A DNA stretch of 49,240 nucleotides, taken from Candidatus Tiamatella sp. GTDB taxonomy: Archaea > Thermoproteota > Thermoprotei_A > Sulfolobales > Acidilobaceae. Shown in pieces: positions 1 to 8,409 of this stretch. The stretch spans positions 1 to 49,240 of the forward strand of contig WALV01000036.1 in NCBI GenBank assembly GCA_015522645.1. Reading direction: 5' to 3'. Numbering within the stretch: position 1 is the stretch's first letter; each line of letters begins with the position of its first letter. Made by a program: the position numbers and the translations under genes. The notes beneath the pieces are model-generated. The model saw only the letters and a program-made list of their open reading frames with translations, was not told where the DNA came from and did not search any database.

Positions 1-50
1 GGCCCCCAATATAAACATTCAGTATAGTGTAATATTATAGGTAATGGTTT

Positions 51-863
51 TTAGATAATGTACACATAATCCGCTATTATAAACATGTCATTTTTCATGG
101 TTCTAACTAGAGCAAGAGGCAATTCTCCCCAGGTAATCTCTCTTGTAGTTATAATTAGCTTCCTAAATGGATACTGGAAATACTTCCCCACTCTATCTGG
201 AACTGTACCTATATGCTCGCAATGCCCTGATCCCATAATTGCGTAAACTAAATCAATCCCGGAATTCAGCTCTTCTGCGATGGAAAGCGACATAACCTCA
301 TCTTTATAGCTTTGTGCAAGGACGAGGGATTCCACGCCAAAAACTGACATAGGTCCTTCTTGGGGGATGAGCTGAGCGAACCGTTTATAATACTCCCTGG
401 GATAAGTCTTGATATCGCTGGCTTTTAACCCATATTTCTCCAGTAAACAGGGTTTCAGTCCTTCCCTAACAATTCTCTTGGCTTCATCCCTAGGAGGCAT
501 TAGCCCTTTGACGGGTAACTCGTGTTTTTTAGCGTATAGGAGGACAGGTTTATAGTAATCTAAGTTGAATCCCTCTGGTCCTTTGGAGTATTTATCTACA
601 AACGATTCCCATGAAATTCTGCCGCCAAGGAACATATCAAGTATCTTTTGTTGGTTGACATTAAAATGCTCCATTCCTATAACTAATTTGAGTTTTTTCT
701 TATTGGAGAGCTCGTGTAAGCTCCTGAGAATAGATAATTCTCCTTCAACTACATCCTTGTTTTCATGAAGTTCGCCGAAGAAAATCACAGAGGGCGTTAG
801 AGTTACAGGTATTTTACCCGGCTTAACGGTTATTTCCCTATCTATGCTATAAAAACGACCCAT
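51..863 (-). CDS. ChaN-like (Cofac_haem_bdg / DUF399) protein
   Basis: The 270-residue protein has an N-terminal GELHENK motif (Glu31, His33), then GMEHFN near residue 63 and GSGHCEHIG near residue 212. These match the ChaN/DUF399 fold, whose characterised bacterial members bind haem and are linked to iron. I see no signal peptide or lipobox, so a cytoplasmic location is likely, unlike the bacterial lipoproteins. The ATG at 863 follows an AGGGAT-type ribosome site. It lies 9 nt after marC and probably forms an operon with the GTPase and marC upstream. Family assignment is good; the function in archaea is not known. Confidence 0.7.
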   Translation of the reverse strand: MGRFYSIDREITVKPGKIPVTLTPSVIFFGELHENKDVVEGELSILRSLHELSNKKKLKLVIGMEHFNVNQQKILDMFLGGRISWESFVDKYSKGPEGFNLDYYKPVLLYAKKHELPVKGLMPPRDEAKRIVREGLKPCLLEKYGLKASDIKTYPREYYKRFAQLIPQEGPMSVFGVESLVLAQSYKDEVMSLSIAEELNSGIDLVYAIMGSGHCEHIGTVPDRVGKYFQYPFRKLIITTREITWGELPLALVRTMKNDMFIIADYVYII

Positions 864-872
864 TTTTTATCC

Positions 873-1469
873 CTACGATGGATTTAAGTGTAACCCTTCC
901 CTGATCATTGATACGGCGAAGGCTGCCATTATCATTGCCATTAATTTTTCGAATACTAAGCTACCATTTTTACCCATATACTTGAACAGGCTATCTCCTG
1001 CTAACAGTATAGGGTATGCTATAACTAGATTTACGATAGTACTTATGAGGGCGAACTCTAGTCCCCACATATATTTTATATAGATAACTGTTGATATAGC
1101 AGCAGGTCCTGCTAGTAATGGCATTGCTAAGGGGACTATGGCTATGTTTTCATTTGACGATTGTTTAGGCCCAAGGTCTATTTCTAGTAGAATTGCTATG
1201 AAGTAGATTAGAAGAATTATTCCGGCGGCTATCCTAAAATCATCTACTGTAACGTCTAGAATATCGAAAATTATATCTCCTAGTATAGCGAAGAAGAGCA
1301 TTATAAAAGCTGCCACTAGAATACTCATAGATATTATATGACGGCGTATTTGACTTGAATAGTTTTTGGTAAGTATAAAGAAATACGGGCTATTTCCTAT
1401 TGGGTCCAGCACTATGAATAACATTAGAATCGGCACTAGAAGACCATTCCCATACAACTCGTATTGCAA
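873..1469 (-). CDS. MarC-family integral membrane protein (UPF0056)
   Basis: The 198-residue protein is almost entirely hydrophobic with about six predicted helices. The N-terminal FIVLDPIGNSPYF and the central PLAMPLLAGPAAIST are hallmark MarC-family sequences. Transported substrates are not established for this family, and the original link to multiple antibiotic resistance was later withdrawn. The TTG start lies 2 nt after the GTPase stop and is served by a GAAGGG-type site inside that gene, indicating translational coupling. Length is normal for the family. Confidence 0.85.
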   Translation of the reverse strand: MQYELYGNGLLVPILMLFIVLDPIGNSPYFFILTKNYSSQIRRHIISMSILVAAFIMLFFAILGDIIFDILDVTVDDFRIAAGIILLIYFIAILLEIDLGPKQSSNENIAIVPLAMPLLAGPAAISTVIYIKYMWGLEFALISTIVNLVIAYPILLAGDSLFKYMGKNGSLVFEKLMAMIMAAFAVSMIREGLHLNPS

Positions 1470-1471
1470 GG

Positions 1472-2287
1472 TTATTCCCTTCTCCCAGCCTTGTATCTAA
1501 AATCGACTGGAGACGGGGATATGTAAAACAGTATCTTTGCTTTATGGTAATCCCTTATTATTGTTCTGGCTGCTTCTTCTATTAAAGGTTCACCGCTGAG
1601 TTTGTATTTCCATCCACGGTTTAATGCAAGTGTTTCCATGATTTTCAACGGGTCTTTGACTGTTATTCCATAAGCATCAATGAATGCGTCCGGGTTGTAG
1701 TTTAGGATTTTTTCAATTAAAGCTATTGCAGGTGGCACAGGATCTTGTAATTCTTCCGGGCTTTTACCTCTTATTATCGAGTCTGGCCATCCTCCTTCAA
1801 TGGGTATAACTCCAGGGGTGTCTAGGAAATAGAAACCTGGTTCGATTTTGTATAATTGGACATGCCGCGTGTATCCATGGCTCCCCGGGATTGGGCTAGT
1901 CATTGCACTATGCTTAGCTTTTAACGCGTTTATTATGCTTGACTTACCTGTCTTAGGATACCCGACTACAGCTACAGTGAACGGGGTTGTTTCCGCTATA
2001 GATTTTATGAAACCTCTGAGTCGCCGTGTTCCTAGCCTTCTAGTTGCTGACATATAGAAAGCTTCATACCCAGCTTTTCTGAACTGGTAAACCCATTCCT
2101 CAGCTATTTCCCTTGGGACTAGGTCACTCTTGTTTAGAGCTATGATCAACTTTTTACCGAGCGCGCCGGCCATCTCTTCTAATCTATTGCTGTGAGTAGC
2201 TAATGGATCCCTTATGTCCAGCACTTCAACAACTATATCTGCTTTATTAATAGTTTTTGCCAGCAATCGCCATGATGCTAAATCCAA
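1472..2287 (-). CDS. Circularly permuted GTPase (YlqF/RbgA/MJ1464 type)
   Basis: The G motifs occur in permuted order. RDPLATHS is near residue 26, the G4 motif NKSD at 52-55, the G1 P-loop GYPKTGKSS at 109-117 and the G3 motif DTPGV at 156-160. This order defines the YlqF/RbgA/Nog1-like permuted GTPases, whose studied members act in late ribosome subunit assembly. The basic C-terminus could contact RNA. The start is TTG, preceded by GAGGGGAT. It heads the minus-strand operon with marC and the ChaN-like gene. An archaeal ribosome-assembly role is inferred from the family. Confidence 0.85.
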   Translation of the reverse strand: MDLASWRLLAKTINKADIVVEVLDIRDPLATHSNRLEEMAGALGKKLIIALNKSDLVPREIAEEWVYQFRKAGYEAFYMSATRRLGTRRLRGFIKSIAETTPFTVAVVGYPKTGKSSIINALKAKHSAMTSPIPGSHGYTRHVQLYKIEPGFYFLDTPGVIPIEGGWPDSIIRGKSPEELQDPVPPAIALIEKILNYNPDAFIDAYGITVKDPLKIMETLALNRGWKYKLSGEPLIEEAARTIIRDYHKAKILFYISPSPVDFRYKAGRRE

Positions 2288-2417
2288 TATTATCCCCTCA
2301 CATATCGCCTGGTATAATGTATTGTTGGCGTTAATCTAGAGCTAAAATATGTTACATAGAAATCATAGTGACTGTGGTCAGTAAAATCCTGTTGTGACAC
2401 CGGTGCATGATTAAGAG

Positions 2418-3038
2418 TTATTTAGACTCATAAATTTGAACTATGGATCTAATGAAATTGTATATATCGGAAGCTTCTACTTTGGTTGAAGAATCCGCAT
2501 ATAAACTATAGTATAATGGAGTTTGCCCGTTTTCCCCTACCATTTGGAGGGAGAATACATAGTATAATGCTTTTCCATCGGTGTTTATATTATACTTGGA
2601 CTTAGTTAATGATAAATTATCTAATATTTCATGTAACTTGTCCGCTTTTATGCCTTTTTCTGAGTAAAAGATGAGTACTCCTTTCTTATGCAGGAATTTC
2701 TCCTCTAAACTAGACAGAATTTTCCCATTAAATCCGAACTGTAAATCATCTAGGTTTACGACTAAAACATCACCTGGGTTTACGTCTTGCAGCTTCGTAT
2801 TTTTCAGGACAACAATGCTCGGAACAGCATTCCGCGTTAATTTAAGGCTTTTCATTTCCATAGCAGTTTCATTTGAGAAAACATAAACGGTTACCAGTTT
2901 TAATCCATCAGAGCTATCATCGAAAGACGAGGTTACTCCGTTAATGGGTTGATACCTGCTATTAAAGGCTGTAACAGTACCAAAAGTTAACGCTACCATT
3001 GCCAGAGTTATAATTCCTACTGCTTTCATATAAACCAC
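2418..3038 (-). CDS. Secreted or membrane-anchored hypothetical protein
   Basis: I do not recognise the family. The 206-residue protein begins with a short charged end and a hydrophobic segment (residues about 5-24) ending in TVTAFNS, consistent with a signal peptide or N-terminal anchor. The rest is soluble mixed alpha/beta with several N-x-S/T sequons. The start is either GTG 3038, behind an AGGGGG-rich site, or ATG 3029, which would remove three residues. It stands alone, with 130-166 nt free on each side. Confidence 0.6.
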   Translation of the reverse strand: MVYMKAVGIITLAMVALTFGTVTAFNSRYQPINGVTSSFDDSSDGLKLVTVYVFSNETAMEMKSLKLTRNAVPSIVVLKNTKLQDVNPGDVLVVNLDDLQFGFNGKILSSLEEKFLHKKGVLIFYSEKGIKADKLHEILDNLSLTKSKYNINTDGKALYYVFSLQMVGENGQTPLYYSLYADSSTKVEASDIYNFIRSIVQIYESK

Positions 3039-3204
3039 ATCTACTCCCCCTTTGTTTATAATACTGTTCTATTGGTATAACGAGATGCTAACCCTAAAGG
3101 TATGTTGAGTTTAATAGTTTTATAAAGGAGCCATCTAGGTAATTTCTCGGCGGCATTATACGTTTTCATTTCTATATAGTATTACCTTATTTATTTCATA
3201 GGAA

Positions 3205-3648
3205 TTAGTGTAAACTACATAGTTCCAGTATACCATTTCCCATTAAACGATAGGAGTCGAGTAATAGTTTAGCTTTCATGGTTTCCTGGGGTTTCAAGTT
3301 GTATTCTGCAGTTTCTTGGCTGAGATCACGTAGTAAGTTATTTGCCAGTTCTATTCTTTCTCGGATAAACCTTTCAAGGTTACCGCATTCACCGGGTACT
3401 ACGTATTCGAGTGATATCAGTTCTATTAACAGTGCCGATAATAATTCCTCTAGGAAGGCAATAAACCTGTATTGTATAGGTATTTTTGTTAGGCTCGAAC
3501 CGGTATTAACAGGTAATAAGCCGGGTCTCTCGTATAAATGGAAATTTCCTTTTATCTCTCTAGTGAATTCCTCGAATTCTTTTAATGATTCTCCTCTAAT
3601 AGCGGACCAGAAGAGGTTGTATAGGTATTCCATTAAGTGGAACACCAC
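3205..3648 (-). CDS. Helical hypothetical protein, same frame as and abutting the thioredoxin
   Basis: The 147-residue product is not recognised. It is predicted to be helical, with a Leu-rich central segment (about residues 66-82, FLEELLSALLIELISLEY) and acidic/basic amphipathic helices on both sides. Its GTG start follows the thioredoxin TGA without any gap and in the same frame, so translation is either re-initiated or, less likely, read through. An internal ATG at residue 6 is an alternative start. The two probably work together because they share one transcript. Confidence 0.55.
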   Translation of the reverse strand: MVFHLMEYLYNLFWSAIRGESLKEFEEFTREIKGNFHLYERPGLLPVNTGSSLTKIPIQYRFIAFLEELLSALLIELISLEYVVPGECGNLERFIRERIELANNLLRDLSQETAEYNLKPQETMKAKLLLDSYRLMGNGILELCSLH

Positions 3649-4065
3649 TCATGAAGATGCTAGATCAATATAAGATGATAGTTTCTCTTTTAGTTTTTCT
3701 TTGGCCATACTGCCGATTAGTGTGTCTACATGCTTGGAGTTAACTATTATTGCTATACTTGGTATATGATCTATTAGGTATCTGTCAGCTATATCAGCGC
3801 TTTTATCAACGTCAACCTTGGCGAAAACCAGTTTTGGCTTAGCCAGTTCGATAGCTAAGTCCCTGTAGGTAGATAGGTATGATATGCATGGCCCGCACCA
3901 GTCAGCTGTGAAAAATAGGAATACTGCTTTATTGTTTTCCACTATTTCGTCGATATTATGCCTGTTAACTTCTACTATGGGATCCTTTAGTTTTAGCTCG
4001 AGGAAATCAGCTCTTTCTCGGAGTTTCTCGGCAAGCTTAAGCAGTTTTTCATCCAAATCATTCAC
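3649..4065 (-). CDS. Thioredoxin-like protein
   Basis: The 138-residue protein has a charged N-terminal helix of about 35 residues followed by a thioredoxin fold. FLFFTADWCGPC contains the redox-active WCGPC, and the cis-Pro loop is HIPSIAI. FAKVDVDKSADIADRYLI is typical of the family. It acts as a cytosolic protein-disulfide reductant. The start may be GTG 4065 or TTG 4056; GGGTG upstream fits the TTG better. It is transcribed divergently from tes across a 123-nt region holding an inverted repeat. Confidence 0.9.
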   Translation of the reverse strand: MNDLDEKLLKLAEKLRERADFLELKLKDPIVEVNRHNIDEIVENNKAVFLFFTADWCGPCISYLSTYRDLAIELAKPKLVFAKVDVDKSADIADRYLIDHIPSIAIIVNSKHVDTLIGSMAKEKLKEKLSSYIDLASS

Positions 4066-4113
4066 CCAGCATTCCAGGTGGTATATATGGATAATATAAT
4101 CTGTGTATCGTTT

Positions 4114-4142
4114 TTTACCCTTTATCCGGGTAAAAGGGTAAA
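4114..4142. promoter_or_regulatory. 10-bp perfect inverted repeat next to the tes promoter
   Basis: TTTACCCTTT (4114-4123) and AAAGGGTAAA (4133-4142) are exact reverse complements separated by ATCCGGGTA. The right arm ends 4 nt before the tes TATA box, over the BRE and upstream promoter region, and the site lies between divergent start codons. The position and symmetry suggest the operator of a dimeric regulator. A transcript terminator is less likely because no T-tract follows. The regulator is unknown. Confidence 0.55.
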
Positions 4143-4146
4143 CACC

Positions 4147-4154
4147 TATATATA
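4147..4154 (+). promoter_or_regulatory. TATA box of tes
   Basis: TATATATA begins 42 nt before the tes ATG, placing the predicted transcript start near 4173-4177. That leaves a short leader of about 12-16 nt containing a GGTGGGGTG ribosome site. This is consistent with archaeal TBP/TFB promoters. Confidence 0.6.
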
Positions 4155-4188
4155 GTGATGAATTCAGATGGTTGGTGGGGTGAAATAA

Positions 4189-5943
4189 ATGGAAGTTAAC
4201 ACTGAGAAAATATTACCGCCTCCAAGTAATGTGAAGGTAGAAAACGGGGGGGCCTATGTTGAGATAGCAGGAAGAAAAATAAAGCTTGGCGGTCCAGTGC
4301 CTCCTCTCAGGGAAGGTGAAAAGCATCTTAACATAACAACAAGCATATGTCCTATATGTTATAGACTTCTCCCCGCAAGAGTCTTTGAAAGAAATGGAAA
4401 GGTGTATATTAGGAAAATATGCCCCGAGCATGGTGAAACAGAAGAGCTTTACTTTGGAGACGCGCAGTTATACAGGAGATTCATGAAGTATGAAGAGACT
4501 GGTAAAGGCGTTAAGAAACCATACGTAGGAGTAGGAGCACCCTGCCCATTCTCCTGTGGATTATGCGCGATGCATGAAAATCACACCGCCTTAGCCAACT
4601 TAGTGGTCACGAATAAATGCAATCTAAGTTGCTGGTATTGCTTTTTCTACGCGGAAAAAGCAGGATACATTTACGAACCTACATTAGATCAGATACGCTA
4701 TATGATCAAGCGTTACAAAAGACAAGGAGTCACTATGGCTGTTCAAATAACCGGTGGAGAACCCACTATGAGGGATGACCTCGTTGAAATAGTCAAGCTC
4801 CTAAAAGAGGAGGGTGTTAGACACGTACAATTGAACACCAACGTTATCAGATTTGCGGAAATGTATTTCCAGAATCCTGTTAAAGCTATAGAATATACTA
4901 GGCAACTAAGATTGGCAGGAGTGAACACGGTATACATGAGTTTCGATGGTGTGACACCTAAAACTAACTGGAAAAACCACTGGGAAGTTCCTTTTGTTTT
5001 CGAAGTGTTTAGAAAGGCAAGTATGACTAGTGTCGTCCTAGTCCCGACACTCATAAAAGGGGTAAACGATCACGAGATGGGTGACATCATTAAGTTCGCA
5101 GGTAAACACATAGATATTGTGAGAAGCGTTAACTTCCAACCTGTTTCATTGACTGGCCAAATGAAAAAACATGAAAGGGAGAAACTGAGAATAACTATTG
5201 CCGATGCCATAATAAACATTGAAAAGCAAACAGAAGGCCAGATCCCTAGAGAGGCGTGGTTCCCGATACCAGTAGCCGCTAAGTTTTCCAAGTTTGTAGA
5301 AGCTATGACTGGCACTGAGCAGTTTTGCATGGCCAACCATCCTATGTGCGGAGCTGGTACATATATATTTGTCGAAAGAGACAGTGAAGGAATACCAGTC
5401 AAATACATTCCTATAACAAGCTTCTTTGATGTTGACGCTTTTATTGAATACCTTGATGAGAAAAGAATTGAAATGGAGAAGGCAAGCCTGAAGAAAATCA
5501 AAGCCATAAGAATGATGGTTGACCTTAGAAAGTTTGTTGATTCAGAAAAACTACCTAAAGGACTAAGCTTCACCAAGCTATTATATAACATATTTGTAAA
5601 ACGGAACTATGATGCCCTCGGAGAGTTACATTATAATATGATGTTCCTTGGTATGATGCATTTCATGGACCCATACAACTACGATGTAACAAGGGTTAGG
5701 CGTTGCAATATACACTACTTAATGCCTGACGGGAGAATAGTGCCATTCTGTGCATTCAATGTTGTCCCAGAACTGTATAGGGACTACATTCAAGAGCAAT
5801 ATAAGATCTCTGGTGAAGAATATGAGGAGCAACTGAAGCAGGGTGGAATAGGTCCAGGAGTAAAATACAATAGATCGAAATACTGGAAGATAATAAAGAA
5901 TAGTCCAATATACAAGGAAGCCTACAAAGGCATAATCTTTTGA
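4189..5943 (+). CDS. tes: Radical SAM tetraether lipid synthase (Tes family)
   Basis: The 584-residue protein belongs to the COG1964/MJ0619 radical SAM family, whose members were shown to couple the phytanyl chains of archaeol into tetraether (GDGT) lipids. Visible features in order are an N-terminal zinc-like CPICYRLLP...CPEHG (about 54-80); C119PFSCGLC126xxHxxH132, for an additional cluster; the radical SAM C144NLSCWYC151; GGEP near 190; and Cys-rich C-terminal parts (CMANHPMC, CNIHY...PFCAF) for auxiliary clusters. The ATG follows a strong GGTGGGGTG. It has its own promoter with an adjacent inverted repeat. Length is normal and no key residue is missing. Confidence 0.85.
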   Translation: MEVNTEKILPPPSNVKVENGGAYVEIAGRKIKLGGPVPPLREGEKHLNITTSICPICYRLLPARVFERNGKVYIRKICPEHGETEELYFGDAQLYRRFMKYEETGKGVKKPYVGVGAPCPFSCGLCAMHENHTALANLVVTNKCNLSCWYCFFYAEKAGYIYEPTLDQIRYMIKRYKRQGVTMAVQITGGEPTMRDDLVEIVKLLKEEGVRHVQLNTNVIRFAEMYFQNPVKAIEYTRQLRLAGVNTVYMSFDGVTPKTNWKNHWEVPFVFEVFRKASMTSVVLVPTLIKGVNDHEMGDIIKFAGKHIDIVRSVNFQPVSLTGQMKKHEREKLRITIADAIINIEKQTEGQIPREAWFPIPVAAKFSKFVEAMTGTEQFCMANHPMCGAGTYIFVERDSEGIPVKYIPITSFFDVDAFIEYLDEKRIEMEKASLKKIKAIRMMVDLRKFVDSEKLPKGLSFTKLLYNIFVKRNYDALGELHYNMMFLGMMHFMDPYNYDVTRVRRCNIHYLMPDGRIVPFCAFNVVPELYRDYIQEQYKISGEEYEEQLKQGGIGPGVKYNRSKYWKIIKNSPIYKEAYKGIIF

Positions 5944-6030
5944 TTTTACCCCCAGATTTACCAAGTTCAAATATAATTAGTTTATAATCAAACAATCATA
6001 TAATGAATTAATTGAAAAGAGGTGATCCTC

Positions 6031-6372
6031 ATGGCATTAGAAGAGTATCAGAAGTTAATAACTGAGGCATTCGAGAAGGCAAAAGCGAAAGTACCTGAAA
6101 TAGCCAGCTGGAACAAGGTTTACCAGTTTGAGACGGAGGAAGGAGATCAGTTCTACATTGAGATAAGTGGTGGGGAATTAAAGATAGTTGAAGGAAGGCA
6201 CTCAAGCCCAATTGCAACTCTCAAGATGTCTAGGCAGGTTCTAGATCAAGTCTTGAAAGGAGAGCTTGATGCTATGAAAGCCTTCATGACGGGGAAAATG
6301 AAGATAACGGGGAACGTGTTCGACACAGCGAACCTAAGGAAGATGATAAACGCTGGCTTAGGGAAAGAGTAA
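6031..6372 (+). CDS. SCP2 sterol-carrier-domain protein
   Basis: The product of about 113 residues matches the SCP2 fold. EGDQFYIEISGGELKIVEG forms the sheet, and ELDAMKAFMTGKMKITGN is the characteristic C-terminal lipid-tunnel signature. Such domains bind fatty acyl or isoprenoid lipids. I place the start at ATG 6031 because a GAGGTGATCC site lies directly before it; an in-frame GTG at 6022 falls inside that site. It lies 88 nt after tes on the same strand, and I infer a role in handling lipids near Tes. That link is not established. Confidence 0.8.
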   Translation: MALEEYQKLITEAFEKAKAKVPEIASWNKVYQFETEEGDQFYIEISGGELKIVEGRHSSPIATLKMSRQVLDQVLKGELDAMKAFMTGKMKITGNVFDTANLRKMINAGLGKE

Positions 6373-6431
6373 TCCATACTTCTTTTTATTTCTCTACTAT
6401 ATCCTCTTTATTCTCCTCGGAGTGAACTCCA

Positions 6432-7574
6432 GTGTTATATTTTAGGCTAGGCGGGATTCTGTATGGAGAACAGCTGGAATTCAAAAGCGATGTATGCCTG
6501 TCCTTTAACAGCGACTGCATACTTGAAGGCATAGAAACCCACTCTTCGTGTCCTCTAGAAACAAAGAATGCTTCAAGCTACATTTTATTACCTTCACCTG
6601 CGAATTCCCATACACATCTGGCTGACTGGATAATACCAGAATATGGAACTGATCTCAGCCTTGAAGAACTGGTTGCACCTCCAAACGGATTGAAACATGT
6701 CCACCTCAAAGGAACGAGTGTAACGTCGAAAACCAGCGGGTATGTAGAAGCATTAAACTACGCAGAAACCACAGGAACGCTGTTGATAATGGATTACAGG
6801 GAAGAAGGAATAGATGGATGCATGATTGCAAGGAAAGCCTTGCTCTCATCTAAGTTTAAAGGCACACTAAAAATACTAGGCAGACCAAACGGGAACATAG
6901 ATGATCACAGTTATTTATCTAGTTTAATAAGCAAATGTGATGGTTTTGGCTTACCTTCTCCATTATACTATTCGGAGGAAACTCTAAAAGATATAGCCAA
7001 GCTATCTGTTCAAAAGGACATTATAGTCTCTGCGCATATAGCTGAAACAAGAGAAGCGAGAAGGCAAGGAGATTTCGAGCTGCTTTTAAGTTACTTGAAA
7101 CCTGCATTTATAGTTCACGGCACATATTTAAGCGAAGGCGATATGGCTATTCTCAATGAAAGGAATATTCCAGTGTCGATCTGCCCGAGGAGTGTGTTGT
7201 TCCACTCTACTGGGATTCCCCCGGTAAGAGCATTTTTTGATAGTAATGTAAGGATAATGATAGGATCGGATAATGCTGCTTGGTCTACCCCTGATCCATG
7301 GATAGATGCGTCTATCCTGTACTTCATAGGGAGAAGCCAGGGCATTAAGTCAAGGGAGTTTGATCTATGGGTGCTTAAAGGATTATTTTTAAACCCGTAT
7401 GTTTCGATAGGGTTGGATCCTCCTTTGATAGAGGAAGGTAAACCTATTCATGGTGTTCTAGCAGATGGAGTATCGACAGGGTTATTAAGAGCTGAGAATA
7501 AATATGCTGGAATAATAAAGAGAGTCGATAGGCGGTCTATAGTATCTAGATTCTCGTGTTCTAGGTTTTTGTGA
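6432..7574 (+). CDS. Amidohydrolase-superfamily enzyme (COG0402-like)
   Basis: The 380-residue TIM-barrel hydrolase has the metal motif H60THL, a central SAHIAE (likely H ligand), FIVHGTYLS (second His) and the Asp motif GSDNA. The composite-sandwich ends are present, including a C-terminal IHGVLADGV region. Members deaminate or hydrolyse cyclic amidine or amide compounds such as S-adenosylhomocysteine, guanine and related nucleosides; the substrate here is not determinable. The GTG start follows GGAGTGA. It continues the plus-strand run after tes and SCP2. Confidence 0.75.
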   Translation: MLYFRLGGILYGEQLEFKSDVCLSFNSDCILEGIETHSSCPLETKNASSYILLPSPANSHTHLADWIIPEYGTDLSLEELVAPPNGLKHVHLKGTSVTSKTSGYVEALNYAETTGTLLIMDYREEGIDGCMIARKALLSSKFKGTLKILGRPNGNIDDHSYLSSLISKCDGFGLPSPLYYSEETLKDIAKLSVQKDIIVSAHIAETREARRQGDFELLLSYLKPAFIVHGTYLSEGDMAILNERNIPVSICPRSVLFHSTGIPPVRAFFDSNVRIMIGSDNAAWSTPDPWIDASILYFIGRSQGIKSREFDLWVLKGLFLNPYVSIGLDPPLIEEGKPIHGVLADGVSTGLLRAENKYAGIIKRVDRRSIVSRFSCSRFL

Positions 7575-7628
7575 ACAGTATTTATAGACTACTAGTAACT
7601 CTGTCTATGATTAGAGGGTGTATAGTAG

Positions 7629-8387
7629 GTGTCGATGGTACAATATGGCTGGAAGCAAGCGATGCTTTCTCAAGTATCAATAATAGTATTCAGCTTAGCA
7701 GCCGCATTCTTCAGGCACTACTATGGTTACATTATTGCCTTGTTCTTTATAGTATACTTTGTGGCTATGGCAAAACTGAATAAGTCTCGGGCAGGTAAAG
7801 GAAAGGTTTCTCCAGAAGAAATGCAATCCTCTAAGAAGTTCATTGAAGAGAAAAATGCACGCGACATAATGATGGAGGATAAGGAAATATCCAAGGATAT
7901 GGCTGAGCAAATGAACGCTATGAAAGTAATGATGATACCAAGCCTGATAGTCATGGTATACTTTTTCCTTCTATGGAAATATGTCCCCGCCATAGGTGAC
8001 AGTCTAACGCCTTACGTTAACTCTCACTCAATAGCATATTTCATCGCGTTCCTCGTGTACTTCGAAGGAAGCTTTGCAATAACATGGGGTTCACGATGGT
8101 ATATGATGGGGAAGACAGGTCATATGGTGTCATATAATATGCCTACTTCATACACGGTGACAGAAAAAGGTATCCTGGTGGGTGGACTCTTGGGGCCGCA
8201 GCCCATACCGTTCCCGTTCGAAGATAATGTTGAGATAAATCTAAATGAGAAAAGGAAATTTGTAGAAGTGGTGCAATACAAAGACAAGAATATAATTAAA
8301 ATAAGGTTATATACCAAACAACCAAAACGGCTCTACGATATATTATCAAGGTACGGTATGAAAGGTAAGGATGGGGGGTCGAAGTAG
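7629..8387 (+). CDS. Multi-pass membrane protein, DUF2208-like
   Basis: The 252-residue protein has two N-terminal membrane segments (about 15-27 and 34-47) and a charged cytoplasmic stretch (50-93). Two more membrane segments (about 100-118 and 130-150) and a soluble C-terminal domain with YTVTEKGILVGG follow. This layout resembles the archaeal DUF2208 membrane family, but I cannot confirm it. GTG 7629 fits the GAGGGTG site; ATG 7635 would trim two residues. The function is unknown. It converges on the phosphohexomutase with 22 nt between stops. Confidence 0.65.
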   Translation: MSMVQYGWKQAMLSQVSIIVFSLAAAFFRHYYGYIIALFFIVYFVAMAKLNKSRAGKGKVSPEEMQSSKKFIEEKNARDIMMEDKEISKDMAEQMNAMKVMMIPSLIVMVYFFLLWKYVPAIGDSLTPYVNSHSIAYFIAFLVYFEGSFAITWGSRWYMMGKTGHMVSYNMPTSYTVTEKGILVGGLLGPQPIPFPFEDNVEINLNEKRKFVEVVQYKDKNIIKIRLYTKQPKRLYDILSRYGMKGKDGGSK

Positions 8388-8409
8388 GTAATAAGAGATA
8401 AAGGGTTTT

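Noticed and set aside
1-50. Left-edge AT-rich stretch
   Set aside because: It is too short to hold a gene and shows no clear signal apart from being downstream of the ChaN-like gene.
5070-5591. Long minus-strand open frame inside tes
   Set aside because: It is the antisense of conserved radical SAM coding sequence, with no ribosome site.
7571-7783. Plus-strand frame of 70 codons at the start of the DUF2208-like gene
   Set aside because: It lies in another frame of a clear membrane-protein gene, begins at the amidohydrolase stop and has no family features.
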